A DNA stretch of 64,000 bases from Solanum dulcamara (GCF_947179165.1 NC_077239.1:35110134-35174133), one strand, 5' to 3'. Counted from the first letter of the stretch, positions 46,658 to 59,758 are shown. Made by a program: numbers and translations. Notes: generated from the sequence alone by a model not told the origin.

Positions 46658-48175
46658 TCTTCACTTTTCTTCCGTGAATTAATTATCTATGGTGTTCCAT
46701 AAGCACGTGGAGGTGTATATATGTATTTTACGATGTCTACAGAATTAATTCTTCAGCTTGGAACTTGAGAGGAAGCTGAAAGAACAAAGAGGAAAAATGT
46801 TAAAAACTAGTTAACAAACCCATTTTTGGAGGGGACAGTTGTTAGTAATATTGGTATAACTTCTTCTGTATAGCTTCGTTTCGAGTTATTTAATATGTTT
46901 TAGAAATTTATTTCATAGGTATATAACTTTTATTTAGACTTTAAAATCCAGTTTTGCTTTTAGCTTCTCGAAAAAGAGTGATGAAGTGTAGAGGAGGTAC
47001 TGCCCAGATTTTGGTTTTGGAAATCTTACACAGACTGCTGTTGGTGTTTTGGGCATATACTTTTGTACAAAATTGATGTAGGGGTGATTTGAAATATTAT
47101 TCAACCCTAAGACACATGTATATAACTTTCATGAAGGACGTAAATCCTGTTTCCCTCCATTACCCCTTCGAAACGAAGCGACAAGGTAAAATAGTAAGCT
47201 GTCCAGAATTCACGTTTTGATAGTTTTGAGTGAGTTGTTGCTGTAGGGGTGTAATGTATTGTTGCAGGGCCTAAATGCATTCTAAAAGGAATGTGGATGC
47301 TGCTGGTTGCATCCACACGACCTCTCATTGCGTATAATGAAAGGCGTTACAAAATAAAGGCTAGACGCCCTATTGTGATATCGTATTTTTGAATAAGTCG
47401 TTTGGAGTTTATGTTGTATATTATTGGTGTGAATTGCTGCAGGTTGTTATTTTTAGTTGGCTGTAGGTCTTAGGGACCTAATTGGAAATTTGGATAGGGC
47501 ACATTATAGGGGAGGTGCTGCCTAATATTCGTCGATGCCTTAGCGAATAACAAAACTAGTCGGGGAAACGACTAAGGAAATAGATTCCATTAATACTAAG
47601 GTGTAACCTAGGGTGCTGGAAAGTAAAAGGGGTTGATATTCATATTAATTTCATGTTGAATAGGTTCAAAGGACGGCGAGGCAAGCAGGATAAGGAATAA
47701 TTCAGACAAGGTATGTGAAGCTTTCTTTTGGCGCATTTTTGGAATAAGTATGTAGAGCTATTCTTATTTTCTTTTGGCATGTCTTAGATGTAATCTATAA
47801 ATGATATGTATATGACATTTGGGATTCAATCCATTCGTAAAGCCCTGAGTATGAGTCGAGACTCTCGTTTACTTCTTGATATTAGAACTCCTGCAATAAC
47901 TGAGTCATTGCCTTTAAGTCTTCTATGTGATGAAAACTAGTACATGTAAAGCCTATCTCTTCTTTCCTTTGGAATGGCTTAATTTTAAGTGAAATGAGAT
48001 ATGATATAGATTTGGGGAAAATTCCAATTATGATCTCTGAGTATAATTCGTGACTTGTAGTCATTTCTGACCATTAAAAGCCTGAAAGTAGTCAAACTAT
48101 TATTCTCGAGCCTGCTATATAGTGAATAGTAAGTGGAGATACAAGCTCCTTTTCTTGAAGGCTCTGAAATGATCA

Positions 48176-48290
48176 ATGTCTCTGATTGCATAACTGTGTC
48201 TCTGATTGCATAATTGTGTCTCTAATTGCAGAACCATGTCTCTAATTGCATAAACCATGTTTCTGATTGCATAAGCTATGTAGCATTGTC
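48176..48290. repeat. Tandem array in LTR F, 22-26 bp units
   Basis: Five copies of TGTCTCTGATTGCATAA with small spacers (CTG, TTG, CCA, ACCA). Not seen in the R5 LTRs at the matching position. Confidence 0.9.
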
Positions 48291-49689
48291 TTGATGCATG
48301 TCTGTGATTCCTGATGCCCCAATTGATGTAACCCCTAATGACATCTAAAGGGCACTTCGGATGAGTACCTTCCTGGTCTTCAGGTGACGGTTCACTTGAG
48401 TATTTCATTGAGTCTTAAAGGGTGACTTAGTTGCATAAAGTTTCTCATTACTCTGCTCGTGCATGCTGTAACCCTTCTTTCTTCACATCCCACGATGGGC
48501 CGAATATTATGTCGGGCGTAGCTTTACTACTTCTTCACCGCATCCCGGGCCAGATGTGTATAGTTCCATGCACGAGGAGATGATGTCTTACGTGAGGTGT
48601 GATATATGTTATATTTTATGACGATACAATTATTCACCGAGTCATGGGCCAGCTGTAATATGATAGTATATGTGGCAAAATAAGGAAGGAACACCGAGTC
48701 CCTCCTTAGAGGGCCGGGTATGATATGTATATTATGATGGTACGCTATAGACGTACACCACTCCATTCAATGAGTCCCTCACTAAAGGGGCCGAATACTT
48801 TATGTAGGCATGCATATGAGATTAGAGTGATATATTTGCGACCCCGAGCCCCGTAGTGAACCGAATGTAATACGATGACATACATGATAAGATTATACTG
48901 TATACGATTATATGATACCGTATATGATGATATGAAACCGTATATGATGATATGATGAAATAAAATACATGATGATACGATGACATGTGAATATGAGAAA
49001 ATGCTTATGACACCAAATTCACTAGAGGGTCGGGCACAGCATATGATGATGTGTATGATTTACGTGTCCTAAGGTACAGGTACAGTAATTCATTAAGTTA
49101 TTATACTTGTCCCCTGCATCCCTATTTCAGTTATGGCCTCAGTTATGATATTATGCTTTACATACTCAGTACATATATCGTACTTACCCCCATTTTCTCG
49201 GGGGGCTACGTTTCATGCCCGCAGGTACAGATGTTCATTCTGGAGATCCGTCAGTTTAGGAGTTCCTCTTAGTTATGTCGGAAGTGCTTTACTGTTCTAG
49301 AGCCTAATTTTTGATACTGGTCACTTAATGTATATATTTGTACATTCAAGGGTACGACGGGGGCCCTGTCCTGCCATATATTGCTGTTACTATTCCTAGA
49401 GGTCTGTAGACATATGGATGTGGGTTGTTTATAAGTTTGTTTCGACGGTGCCTATACAGCATGTTCTAAATGTTTTTTATGTTATGGCAGCCTCATCGGC
49501 GCATGCCCTTTCATGATATGATACGAATGAAAGAGGCTACAGGTATATGAAAAAGTTTTAAACTATTGAAGTTTTTATGTATAGTATCACATCACACACG
49601 GTTCAACTTAAGTGTAGCTGATAAATATGCATAAGAGGGTCCAAGTCGGACCCAAGTCGCGGCCTATGGGGTTGGGTCATGACAGTAGT

Positions 49690-51300
49690 AAGAAACCATA
49701 CAAAATTTAAATCATTATTTGAGACTCAATGTAGTCATCAAGTGAACCGTCACTTGGAAACCAGGGTAGGAATCACCTACAATTGGATCATCCTCTGGGA
49801 CTTGATAAGACAATCGTAATGAATGATCATTTGAGGATTCGAATAGTATTCATCTCAAGTATCCTCTAAATGCCCTTCGGGCCATATCAAATTGAGTCTC
49901 AAGAATCATAGAGATGTTTTAAAACTAAGCTAAACAACTTATGAAATCAGAGATATTCATCATTGTCGAGTCCTTAAGAATAGGAGCCTATGCATCCAAT
50001 TATTATTTCACATATAGAAGGCTCGAGGGTGATAGCTCAACTACCTCAAGAGTCTTAACATTCAGAAGTGAATAAGGGTCATGAGTTGTACTCAGAGCTT
50101 ATGAGTAGAATTACCCTTAAGCTCATATCATTCATTACTTAACTTGAAGATATGCCAAAAGAAAGGAGAGATAGGATTTACATACACTACTTTTCAGCAT
50201 ATAGAAGACTTCAAAGCAATACTCAACTATTGCTGGAGTTCTAATATCAAGAAGTGGATAAGATTTATGAATCATAGTTGGGGTTCTATAACAATCACTT
50301 ATGGCTAAGACATGCCAAGAGAAAAGAAAGATAGCTTTACATACCAGTTATGGGTTTATCACATTCAAACTCTCTTACTACTCCTTTAACCTATTTAACA
50401 CGAAAGTAATACTAAGGTTAGTGACCTTTGACTTTCCAGATTGTAATTCTAACACCAATTACCCATAGGAACCAATTGCTTATTCGTCTTTCTTGACTAG
50501 TCTGGACTAGTCTATTAGTTAGTTAGAAGTTAACAGAATTCGGGCAACATCTTCCCTATAACTTGCCCTATATGAATTTCCAATTATACCTCTGATTATT
50601 AAAGCCATATCACAACAACAACCAGCAGCCAATACACAATTATACCACTTCAACATTACACAAAACAAGTCCCAAACAACTCGCCCAAAACCATGATATC
50701 AAAATAAGGTTTTCTATCTCTATTTTGTAAAACTTTTAACCACATGAACCAGGGGGTTATGTGGATGAAACCAGCAGAAACCATACCCCTTTTACACCAT
50801 GTTTCAGCCCTGCAACACACAATTAAACCATCTCCAACCACAACACCACAATCGCAATAACACTACTCAACTTTAATTTAACTAGAATGGCTCCAATTTA
50901 GTTTATTTCTCACGTCAAGTATACTTGTGCAAGTTTCCTACTTTCAGCTTCATTCAACACATGTAACATACTCCATAACAACATCATTAACTCAAACTTG
51001 AAAGGAGGGATCTTACCTTGCTGAAACTCAACTTTAGAAGCTCCTTAACATATTGAAAATTAGTGGACTGTTTGTTGCACTATCCTGCTGCCCCAGATAA
51101 TTAATTTACTCTATTAAACACCATTATATCACCGTATGATACCTTAAATAATTAATTCATGGAGTGATATCAGAGGACTTACTTTGTTTTCTCTTTGCCA
51201 TGGCTCTCCTCTCTCTCACACACTTTTTCTCTCTTTTTTGGCTAAGTAAAGCTGAAAATGAGACATACTTTAGAGACAATATATATAAAGATATTTATAT
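49690..51300 (-). repeat. LTR E, right part (truncated)
   Basis: Resumes LTR E after the GTAGT duplication. It runs through the leader region (minus strand AGCCATGGCAAAGAG with a degraded donor AAAGTAAGT near 51180) and stops near 51300, just after GGCTAAGTAAAGCTGAAAATG. The U3 part (about 600 bp) is missing and R7 internal sequence follows directly. The breakpoint position is approximate. Confidence 0.8.
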
Positions 51301-51752
51301 GTACCATATCATATCACAACCATACAGGGCTCCCAATATCAACAATGGTATGAAAATAATGAACTTACCTCGTATAGTGAACTCAAACTGCACCTATTAT
51401 TTTCCATGTTTACTTCCCTTTAGATCTTCAACCTTACATTTCCATCGTACTTCAATACCTTACCCGACATATATCTTTTGTACCGTTGCTTACCTGCGTA
51501 CTTTGTAACTTCCAACATCATCAATCATCTTCTTCTATAGATGTCCTTTTTCTGCTGCAATCAGAGGTTAATATAAAGAATCTCATTTTCTATAACTCGG
51601 CTCTAGCTCACGATCTTAAATATGAAAGAAACGTAATATTCTAAATTTCATGTAGCCTCCTAGTTATAGATGTGATGCACAATACACCAATAAATAGGAC
51701 TCGACTATACACGTTCTATAGACACTAGGATGAACTGCTCTGATACCACTTT
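51301..51752 (-). mobile_element. R7 internal leader next to the primer binding site
   Basis: Aligns with R3 12650-13111. On the plus strand it shows a degraded antisense frame with ISQPYRAPNINNGMKIMNLP. An in-frame open stretch starting in LTR E (51164-51508) is a chimera across the breakpoint, not a gene. The primer binding site (minus strand TGGTATCAGAGC) is at 51737-51748. Confidence 0.82.
51737..51748 (-). other. R7 primer binding site
   Basis: Exact reverse complement of TGGTATCAGAGC, adjacent to the 5' LTR, whose first bases are mutated (TTTTAGGACC instead of TGTCACGACC on the plus strand). Confidence 0.9.
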
Positions 51753-54386
51753 TTTTAGGACCAAACCCCATAGGCTGTGACTGGGATCTGACCTGAACCC
51801 CCGTATATATATTTATCAGCTGTAGTCAAGTCGAACTATAAACAATGTGGTACTATACATAAGAACCATATATAAGAACCCAATGGGTGATAATGTCTTC
51901 ATATACATATAACCTCTTTCATTTGTCTCCTGAGGAGTTACACTAGACATATCATGAAAGGGCATGCAAGCCGACAAGGCTGCCATAGCATATTAACAAT
52001 TATAACATATCATGTAGACATAGATGAACAAAACTTACACACAACCCATATACACATATGTCTATAGACCTCTAAGAGTATTAACGGTAATATATGGCAG
52101 GACAGGGCCTACACCGTACCCCTGAATCAACTAATATATACATCAATAGAACAATACAAACAGTTTAGGCTCGAGTACAATGTAAATCTTCCAACATCGC
52201 TGAGTGGAAATCCTAAGCTAATGGATCTTCAAAATGCATGTCTGTACCTGCGGGAATAAAATGCAGTCCCCTTCCCCCCCTCCCCCAAAGAGAGGGGGTT
52301 AGTACGACATATGTACTGAGTATATAAAGCATAACATATCATAAATGGGATCACATCTGAAATAGAGGTTCATGAGAAAAGTATGATTCTCAAAAAATCA
52401 CTGTACCCATGCTTTATGAAGTAAAATCATGCATGCTCATATCATATATCATTTTTAGCCCTTTATGGACTCGGTGATTCATATAGGACCCATCTTGGGG
52501 CCCAGCGCCATCATCACATCATCATGTCATCATATCATCATATACATTTATGTCAAGGAACATATAGACCGATCCTTATATACATATAATAATACCGAGG
52601 AACGTACGACCCGATCCTTATATAGTAAAATAATGATGAGGAATGTACGGCCCAATCCATATACACATATATCATACCTGGCCCTCTAGTGAGGGACTCG
52701 GTGAACATTGCAGGAAAACTGAACACGATAATATATCTGGCCCAAGACTCAGTGAAAGATGTGTTATAGTATACACGAGAAGAGTAGTGAGTAACCATAC
52801 ACAATTTAAATCATCATTTGAGACTCAATGAAGTAATCAAGTGAACCATGACTTGAAGATCAATATAGTAATCATCTCAAGTACCCTCTGAATGTCACTA
52901 GGGATCATATCTAATGGGGCCTCGGGAATCATAGACATGAAAATGCTAAACAACTTATGGAATCAAAGGTATTTGTCATCATAGAGTCTTTAGGGATAGG
53001 AGCTTATACACCCCATTATTATTCAACATATAGAAGACTCAAGGTTAGTAGCTCAACTACTTTAAGAGTTTTCATATTCAGACGTGAATAAGAGTCACAG
53101 ATCATGTCCAGAACGTATGAATAGAATTAGCCAGAAATTTCATATCACACAACACTTATCTCTAAGGCATGCCAAAAGAAAAGAAGGGATAGGCTTTACA
53201 TACTTACTACTTTCCTTCATATAGAAGACTTGAGAGACAATAACTCAATTGTTGTAGGAGTTCTAACATCAATAAATGGGTAAGAGGCATGAATCATACT
53301 CAGAGCTTTATGAATGGAATTATCCCCACATTTCATATACAAACCACTTATGGCTAAGACATGACAAGAGAAAAGAAGGATAGCTTTACATACCTTGAGT
53401 GCTTATTCACCGCCTAGCACGTACGCTTCCCAACAACACCCAATTCCAACGTACATACTTTTATACTTCCAATCCACATTTACACATTTTCAATACGTCT
53501 AAACCCTTACATAAAATGAGTAAAACAACAATCACATCTTACCTTAACAAGCGGGTCTCTCAAGTTGGCTGAAATATGTTGTGTGCACGTTAAGCTCCTC
53601 TTGCTGCCCCAATGCTTACTCCACATTATTAACTCTCTTCAATTAATCAAAAAATATCTTAGATGATTAATTTACGGACTAATATTTGAGGGCGTAATTT
53701 GGAACAGCCATGGTCGTTCCTCTCTTATGCTTGCTTTCTCTCAAATTTTCTCTAAGTTTCTCAGTGTGGAAAAAGACCAAAATGAAATCCTTAGTAAAAA
53801 ATTAGAGTTATTTACACTTTCCTTGGGAGTGACATATGTCAGCCTCTAAGGGTGCTACGTGTCCAGCTCCTAGGGAGCCACCTTATTCATCCAGCTACCC
53901 CACCGCTTCCACATGTCCTTAGTGGGGTCCACCTTAGCTGGTGCATTACCTACTCTGTCCAAGCAGGTGCATCACCTACTTAAAATAGGTGTGTCACATG
54001 CTTGCTTCTTTTTGTAGGTTCGGAATCTAGTTTTTGCTCATTTTCATAAGTTTGTAATCTCGTCTTAGTTTAAGAACCTATGTAATCCTGGCTACTTAGG
54101 ATCAACATGTACTCAAGTAGCTTAATTAGGTAAGACATTTAAATTGGTAGCTTACACAAGTAAGTCGAGTTTTACGACTTGTTATTTGTCCTTCAACTCC
54201 TTTCAAACCCTTACGCACCTATTTCCACCCTTCCCTACTCGCACAGAATTAGTCTATGCCAAAGATAGGGAAACACATCATCCCTTCCTTAGAGTTGTTT
54301 TATAATGTGATAGATAGTATAGATCACATGGCACTTTTAAGAAGCTTAAGAAAATATTCCAAAGTACACAAGTACGGGGTATAACA
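51753..54386 (-). repeat. R7 5' LTR
   Basis: 2634 bp, ending GGGGTATAACA on the plus strand. The same tandem GAACGTACG-CCGATCC units as the 3' LTR lie at 52555-52670. An expanded C-tract around 52268-52285 enlarges the R/U5 hairpin stem region. It retains CCATGG near 53709 on the leader. Confidence 0.88.
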
Positions 54387-56244
54387 ATAACTATAAGTAA
54401 AGAAATAAGTAATTTTGTATAACTCATCAAACAATACTTACAAAGATATAGAATATCAACACATGAACCCAACAATGTAAAACAAGCAATCAAAAACTTG
54501 AGTCAATTCTCAAAAAATAGCCAAGAAAAACAAGTTGCCATTTTATTTCTCTTGCTATAGTCCAGCATATTTATTCAAAGAATGAAGTCTCAATTTTTTT
54601 TTGTTTAGGTTGTGTATTAACGCATTCAAAAAAGTAGTAAAAATGTAGGGAAAGAACATATTAAACCTAGAACAAAATAGCATATTTATAGAAGTTGAAT
54701 CCTAATCCTAAACCAACTAGGAAAGCTAAAGTTTCTATTGGATTCGCGTGGTCACTGGACGGAACCACCACCACTAGTAGTGAGCACCTCGGCTCATTGT
54801 GGTGTTACTTGCTATTTTACTTCGCATTTTGTGATAGGCCACCCTTCCACAGAACCCACAAAGGCTAGTGGTGAGAACCATGGCTCATGATGAGGCCTTT
54901 GGTGGACCACCTTAGCCATGTTGCTTCTTACCTTGACTCCTTATGGTTGTATTGGAAATGTTACTTCTTACCTTGGAATTTGGTGGCTGGACACACCACC
55001 ACTATACCCATCATGACCAATGGTGAGCACTACGGCCAGGGGTGGTGCTTTCTTGGTTTGAGCCTTAGCCAATTTCTTCGCAACATTCTTAGGAAACAAT
55101 CTTCATGACTGAAGGTACTTTTTCACAGCCAGTATTGCACACCGCAGCTCGTAATTGCTGTTTTTGTGTGTAAACTTGGTCAAGACATGATGATTCAGCC
55201 TCTATATATCCAGTACAAGGTCCTTTATGACATGGTGACATTCGTTCCTTGCTTTTTCCTCTCAAGTTGTCCAAACAACTCATAGGAAATATATATAGCC
55301 GTACAACATAAACCATAGGCCCCACTTCACTCGTGCTCTAACCAACTTACAAGGATTGCTTTATAACATCATACTATTTATAGCTAACCAAATTAATGCA
55401 AACAGTCATGTACTAGTTAATAAAGTAACCAAACAACACAATCACAGTTCCATCACCATAAAGAAATCTCTCACACAGTGTATAAAGGATAAACAGAGAC
55501 TGCAACAAAACTACTTGCACTCTCAAAAGAAGTACAAACAATGCAAAAGTAAAGACCATAGGCTTGCCCTTATTTTGAACACTTCCACTCTTGAAAAACC
55601 TTTTTAGGAACACAATAAGACTTTTTAGGCTTGTAACATGGGCTCATGCTTTGGTAGGGTATATTTAAGATAAAAGTGACTACTTTTCCATTTCTAACAC
55701 TACTTTGGCTTAGATATTTGTTTTCAACCCCCCAAATTCTTGTGTTCCCTTATTTTCTCATTCTTTTTTCTTTGGAGTAGTTTTCACTTTTGTTCACTCT
55801 TATTCTTTCTTTATGACTCATGTTTGCATTTTTTTACTTTTTACAATTGCGGCCACAACCCATACAGTTTTCTTTTCTTCTCATCCCACCATTCTTTTTA
55901 GACCCTAACTTTTTTATTTTTTCTTATGGTAGCCACCCTCAACTTAGGCTTTTACCTTGAGTTGAAATACATAATCTCCTAGGAGAAACCATGGCAAAGA
56001 TAAAGGTTCACAAACTGATTCTTCTTATATTAGCCACCCTAAACATAGGCTTTTAGTCTGAGTTGAAGTACATATTTTCCTTGAAGGGACCAGGGCAAAT
56101 ATTTGGATTCACCGTCTCAAATGGAAAGTGAATTGTGTTTAATCAAAGAAAAGGTCTATTAAAGCTTAAACTTTTGGTTCAAAGGGTATAATTTCTTTTG
56201 GTCGGTTAATTTTAGGTTTAATGACTCATTATCACAAAGGCCTA
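54387..56244. other. Unassigned repeat-like DNA between R7 and R10
   Basis: About 1.86 kb with no convincing gene. It was contiguous with 41371 before R7 inserted. 54740-55030 repeats GGTGAGCACC/GGCTCATG/CACCACC motifs. A minus-strand open frame (55089-55325) contains CLDQVYTQKQQLRAAVCN, which I do not recognise and would not call a gene. 55620-56240 is T-rich with a two-copy tandem repeat. Some of this resembles dispersed Solanaceae repeats, from memory only. Confidence 0.5.
55931..56130. repeat. Two-copy tandem repeat, about 100 bp period
   Basis: TAGCCACCCTCAACTTAGGC at 55931 recurs as TAGCCACCCTAAACATAGGC near 56032; both are followed by TTTTA-TGAGTTGAA-TACAT and then a GGGACCAGGGCAAA-like end. 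Confidence 0.8.
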
Positions 56245-56826
56245 TGTTACACCCTATACTTGTATACCTTGGAACGCGTTCTTAAGTCTCTTGAAAGGCT
56301 CTTAAGTTTCATGGAAGGATCGTAAGCCTCTTAAGTTTCTTAAGGTTTCCTAATTTCTTAAAGCTTCTAAAAGCTTCTTAAGAGCTCTTAATCTTCTTAA
56401 GAGTTTCCATGTGAGATGGATAATCTATAATGCTATCAAACAACTCTAAGGAAAGGAGAATGCGATACCCAATAGTAGGGAACATTAGAAATAGAGTTAT
56501 AAGAATCCAGAAGAAGTTGGAGACCGGATGATGAGTCATAGGACACAAGTTATTTATGTAAGATATAAACTTGGAAATCTTACATACTTAAACTACTTGA
56601 GTACATACCAAGCTTACGTAGCAAGGATTACATAAGTTCGTAAATTAAGATGAGATTACGAAGCCACGAGGAGAAGAAAAGAGCAACACGTGGAAGCATG
56701 GGGGAGTGCCATATGGAAGTAAGATGGAGGTGCCACGTGGCATCATCTGCAGCAAGGGGGTGGGCCCCACTTGCCACTTGGATGCCCCTAAGTGGAGGAG
56801 GTGGTGCGTTGGCCCTATGAGGGCTT

Positions 56827-56888
56827 GACACGTGTCACCACTTGGGGTTTGACACGTGTCACCTCCTAAAGTGGCCTCTATATATATA
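56827..56888 (+). promoter_or_regulatory. R10 5' LTR putative promoter: two GACACGTGTC palindromes and TATA-like tract
   Basis: Identical palindromes spaced 24 bp start to start, followed 20 bp later by TATATATATA. Same layout as in R1 and R5 LTRs. Function inferred from conservation and position. Confidence 0.5.
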
Positions 56889-58639
56889 ATTTATGAGTTT
56901 AAGTTCATATTTATCCAATAAGTCTCATCTTCATCCAAGAATAGTCTAGAAAAACAAAAAGAAGAGAAGAGGTACTTAAGCTAGAAAGAAGAAAGAGCTA
57001 TAGTTTTGGGGGGAGAAAAAGGTAAGTTCTCCAATTCTGTTCTGTGAGTTAATTATATGGGGTATAAACCAAAGGTATTAAGGTGTCATTAATGTAAATT
57101 TATGGTTTGTAGCATCCCCAAATGGACAACAAACAGCCACGAAGTTTCAGTCAGGCTAGAAGATCTTACGAGGTAAGTTTTGGCGAGTTTTGGACAAAGT
57201 AAGGCTTTCCATTTCATCATAAAGTTTATGATGTGTTTATGGGGTCTTAAATAAGTCTGGAAGTGGAAAAATTGCATAAGGATGCTTGACATTAGAAACA
57301 AACTAAATTGAAGTCGCTAGCGTTAAATCGAAGTCGAGTAGTGTGTTGTGATTGTGGTGCTGCGGTTGTAGCTGGTTGGATGGCGTGTTGAAGGGATGTA
57401 TAGTTTTTTAATAGGGGTGTGGGTACGTCTGGTTGTATCCACATGACCCTCCATTTCATATTGTTAAAGGTTTTATGAAATAAAGATTAAAAATTCTATT
57501 TTCGTATAATAGTTTTGAGCTAGTTGTTTGGAGTTGTATTGTGTAATGTTGAGGTGGTTTACTTGTATATATGACGCTGGTTGTTGTTGTTGGTATGGTT
57601 TTTGACACTGTGGATGAGTTGAAACCTTGGGGATGTTGAAGTTACAGGGGAAATGCTGCCTGATTTTTGGTTGCATCAGAACTAGTAATAAGCTAGTCGA
57701 GAGTAATGGATAAGGAAATGACTCCTATTAGTACTTGGTTGTAGAGTGGGATATTGTAAAGTGAAAGGCTATTAATCTTAGTATTACCTTCATGTAAAAT
57801 AAGTTAAGTATGTGAAGCTTACCCTTTCTTTCTTTTGGCATATCTTAACCATAAGTGATTGATATACGAAATGTGGGGATAATTCCATTCATATAACTTC
57901 AAGTATGACTCATAAGTCTTATTCGCTTCTTGATAGTAGAATTCCTATACTAGTTGAGTTATTTCCTCTCAAGGCTTCTATATGATGGAGAGTAGTAAGT
58001 ATGCGAAGTTATTTCCTTTCTCCTGACATATTTTTGCATAACTACTTAGAGCTACCCTTTTTTCCTCTTGATATGTCTTTAACATAAGTGTGGTTATATG
58101 ATGGTAAGGTAATGCAATAATAAGGTTATGATACCGAGCCCATGATGGGTCGGGTACAATATATGTAATAATGACTCCTTGAGGAAAGGTAAAGACTAGG
58201 TAAAGCTTATTCTTTCTCTTCTTTTGGCATGCCCTAATTGTAAGTAAAATGTGATACGAGTTCTGGGGTAACTCCACTTTTAAGTCCTAAATGTAATCTG
58301 TATATCTTATTCACTCCTAAATGTCAAACTCTTGTAGTAAGTTGAACTACTTTCCTGGAAATCCATAGGTTGAGAAGTACTGGACGCATAAGCTTCTAGT
58401 TCTAAGGACTATGTGAAGACGGGTATCCCTAATTCTATGAACTATTAGTAAAACTTTAGTACATGTCTAGGTTCCCCGAGATCCTAAGTGATATAGGCCT
58501 CAATGGCATTTAGAAAGCAATCGAGATGGCTACACTACTATTCTGGTCCTCGGACGATAGCTTAATCTTCTTACATTTTCGAGTCTCTGATAATGATTTA
58601 GATTGTATATGGTTACTCACTACTTGATTCATGTATACT

Positions 58640-59100
58640 ATAATACATGTAACACCGAGTCCCATAAAGGGCCGGGTATGGTATATGATGATTATGACAC
58701 CGAGTCTCATGAAGGGCTGGGTATGATATATGATGATATGATGACACTAAGTCCCATAAAGGGCCGGGTACGGTATATGATAATGTGATGACACCGAGTC
58801 CCATAAAGGGCCGGGTACGGTATATGTATGCAATGATATAATATGATGATGTCGATCGGACCAAACATTCCGCGGCATTACTATATGATATATGGATCAG
58901 GTCGAACATTTCTCAGCATTACTATATAATATGTGGATTGAGCCAAATGTTCCTCTGTATTATTATATGATATCTAGATCTAGCCGAATGTTCCTTGGTA
59001 TTATTATATGATATCTGGATCGGGCTGAATGTTCTTCAGTATTACTATTTGATAAATGGATTAGGTCGTACGTTCCTCTACATTATTATATGAGATAGAA
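58640..59100. repeat. Two minisatellites in R10 5' LTR
   Basis: First array (about 58653-58825): ACACCGAGTCCCATAAAGGG then CCGGGTA-GGTATATGAT, four units of about 45 bp. Second array (about 58855-59090): ATGGATCAGGTCGAACATTC then CTC-GCATTACTATATGATAT, five units of about 58-60 bp. The first is the reverse-complement equivalent of the array in R1. Confidence 0.9.
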
Positions 59101-59746
59101 TTAATAGTATATAGATGCTTATGATAACAGAGTGATGTAGTTGTTACACCAAGTCCCCGAACAGGCCAGGTACGGTACGTGATTATAGTATGTATGACTT
59201 TATGTTATAAGATACAGCTACAGTAAATGATTGATGTCATACTTGCCCCTGCATCCTTACGCCAACTGTAATTTCCTTATCATGTCTATGTTTTACATAC
59301 TTAGTACATATGTCGTACTGACCCCCCTTATGTGGTAGGGGGCTGCGTTCATGCCCAGAGGTACAGATACACACTTTGAGGATCTGTCAGCGTAGGAGTT
59401 CCACTCAACAGTCTAGAAGTGCTCCATTATGCCGGAGCCTAGTTTTGGTATTAACCCTCGATGTATATATTTATTTGTTTGGTGGTACAGCTGGGGCCCT
59501 GCCCTGGCTTATATTACTGTTCTTACTCTTAGAGATTTGTGGATATGTATGTGGGTTGTGTATGAGTTGTATATACATATATGTACGGTGGTGCCTATGA
59601 TAAGCCTCACCGGCTTATATGTTATCCTGCCTATTGATGTGCTATAACTTAAATAGGGGACAAATTTATTTAAAGATAGCAGAGATATACGCGAGTGCCC
59701 AGTTTGAGCACCCATCATGGCCTACGAAGTTGGGTCATGACAGAAG

Positions 59747-59758
59747 TGGTATCAGAGC
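59747..59758 (+). other. R10 primer binding site (initiator tRNA-Met)
   Basis: Exact TGGTATCAGAGC after the GAAG spacer. Confidence 0.95.

Larger units (their letters stand above)
45991..49684 (+). repeat. Solo LTR F
   Basis: 3694 bp, TGTTACACCCTGC to GGGTCATGACA, plus orientation, flanked by a perfect target duplication GTAGT (45986-45990 and 49685-49689). Before and after it LTR E is continuous. No internal region, primer binding site or polypurine tract adjoins it, so it is a solo LTR left by LTR-LTR recombination. It contains the ATG mini-exon (46632-46657), the CAAGGTATGT donor-like site (near 47710), a 22-26 bp array (48176-48290) and the C5/G6 hairpin (49187-49205). Confidence 0.93.
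41379..54386 (-). mobile_element. R7: long-LTR element on minus strand, split by LTR E and solo LTR F
   Basis: 3' LTR 41379-44345, a 434 bp internal piece, then LTR E with solo LTR F inside it, then a further internal piece to 51752 and 5' LTR 51753-54386. The LTRs match closely (both have AATGTGGTACTATACATAAG). Flanks are ATAAT (41374-41378) and ATAAC (54387-54391), a target duplication with one mismatch. Most of the internal region, including any 5S copy, is lost; one end of LTR E is also truncated, so a deletion removed both. Confidence 0.85.
56245..59742 (+). repeat. R10 5' LTR
   Basis: 3498 bp, TGTTACACCCTATAC to GGGTCATGACA. The first 160 bp are dense in CTTAAG/AAGCTT motifs. Two GACACGTGTC palindromes (56827-56836, 56851-56860) precede a TATATATA tract at 56880. 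A splice donor AAAAG|GTAAGT lies at 57021/57022 without an upstream ATG mini-exon. The hairpin arms are at 59322-59327 (C) and 59338-59342 (G). Confidence 0.93.

Noticed and set aside
51164..51508. 114-codon open frame near the LTR E/R7 junction
   Set aside because: It crosses the breakpoint between LTR E and the R7 internal region, so it is a chance fusion; only its second half resembles the antisense frame.
55089..55325. Possible host gene fragment in 54387-56244
   Set aside because: Short, no recognised domain, surrounded by repeat-like DNA; insufficient to call a gene.
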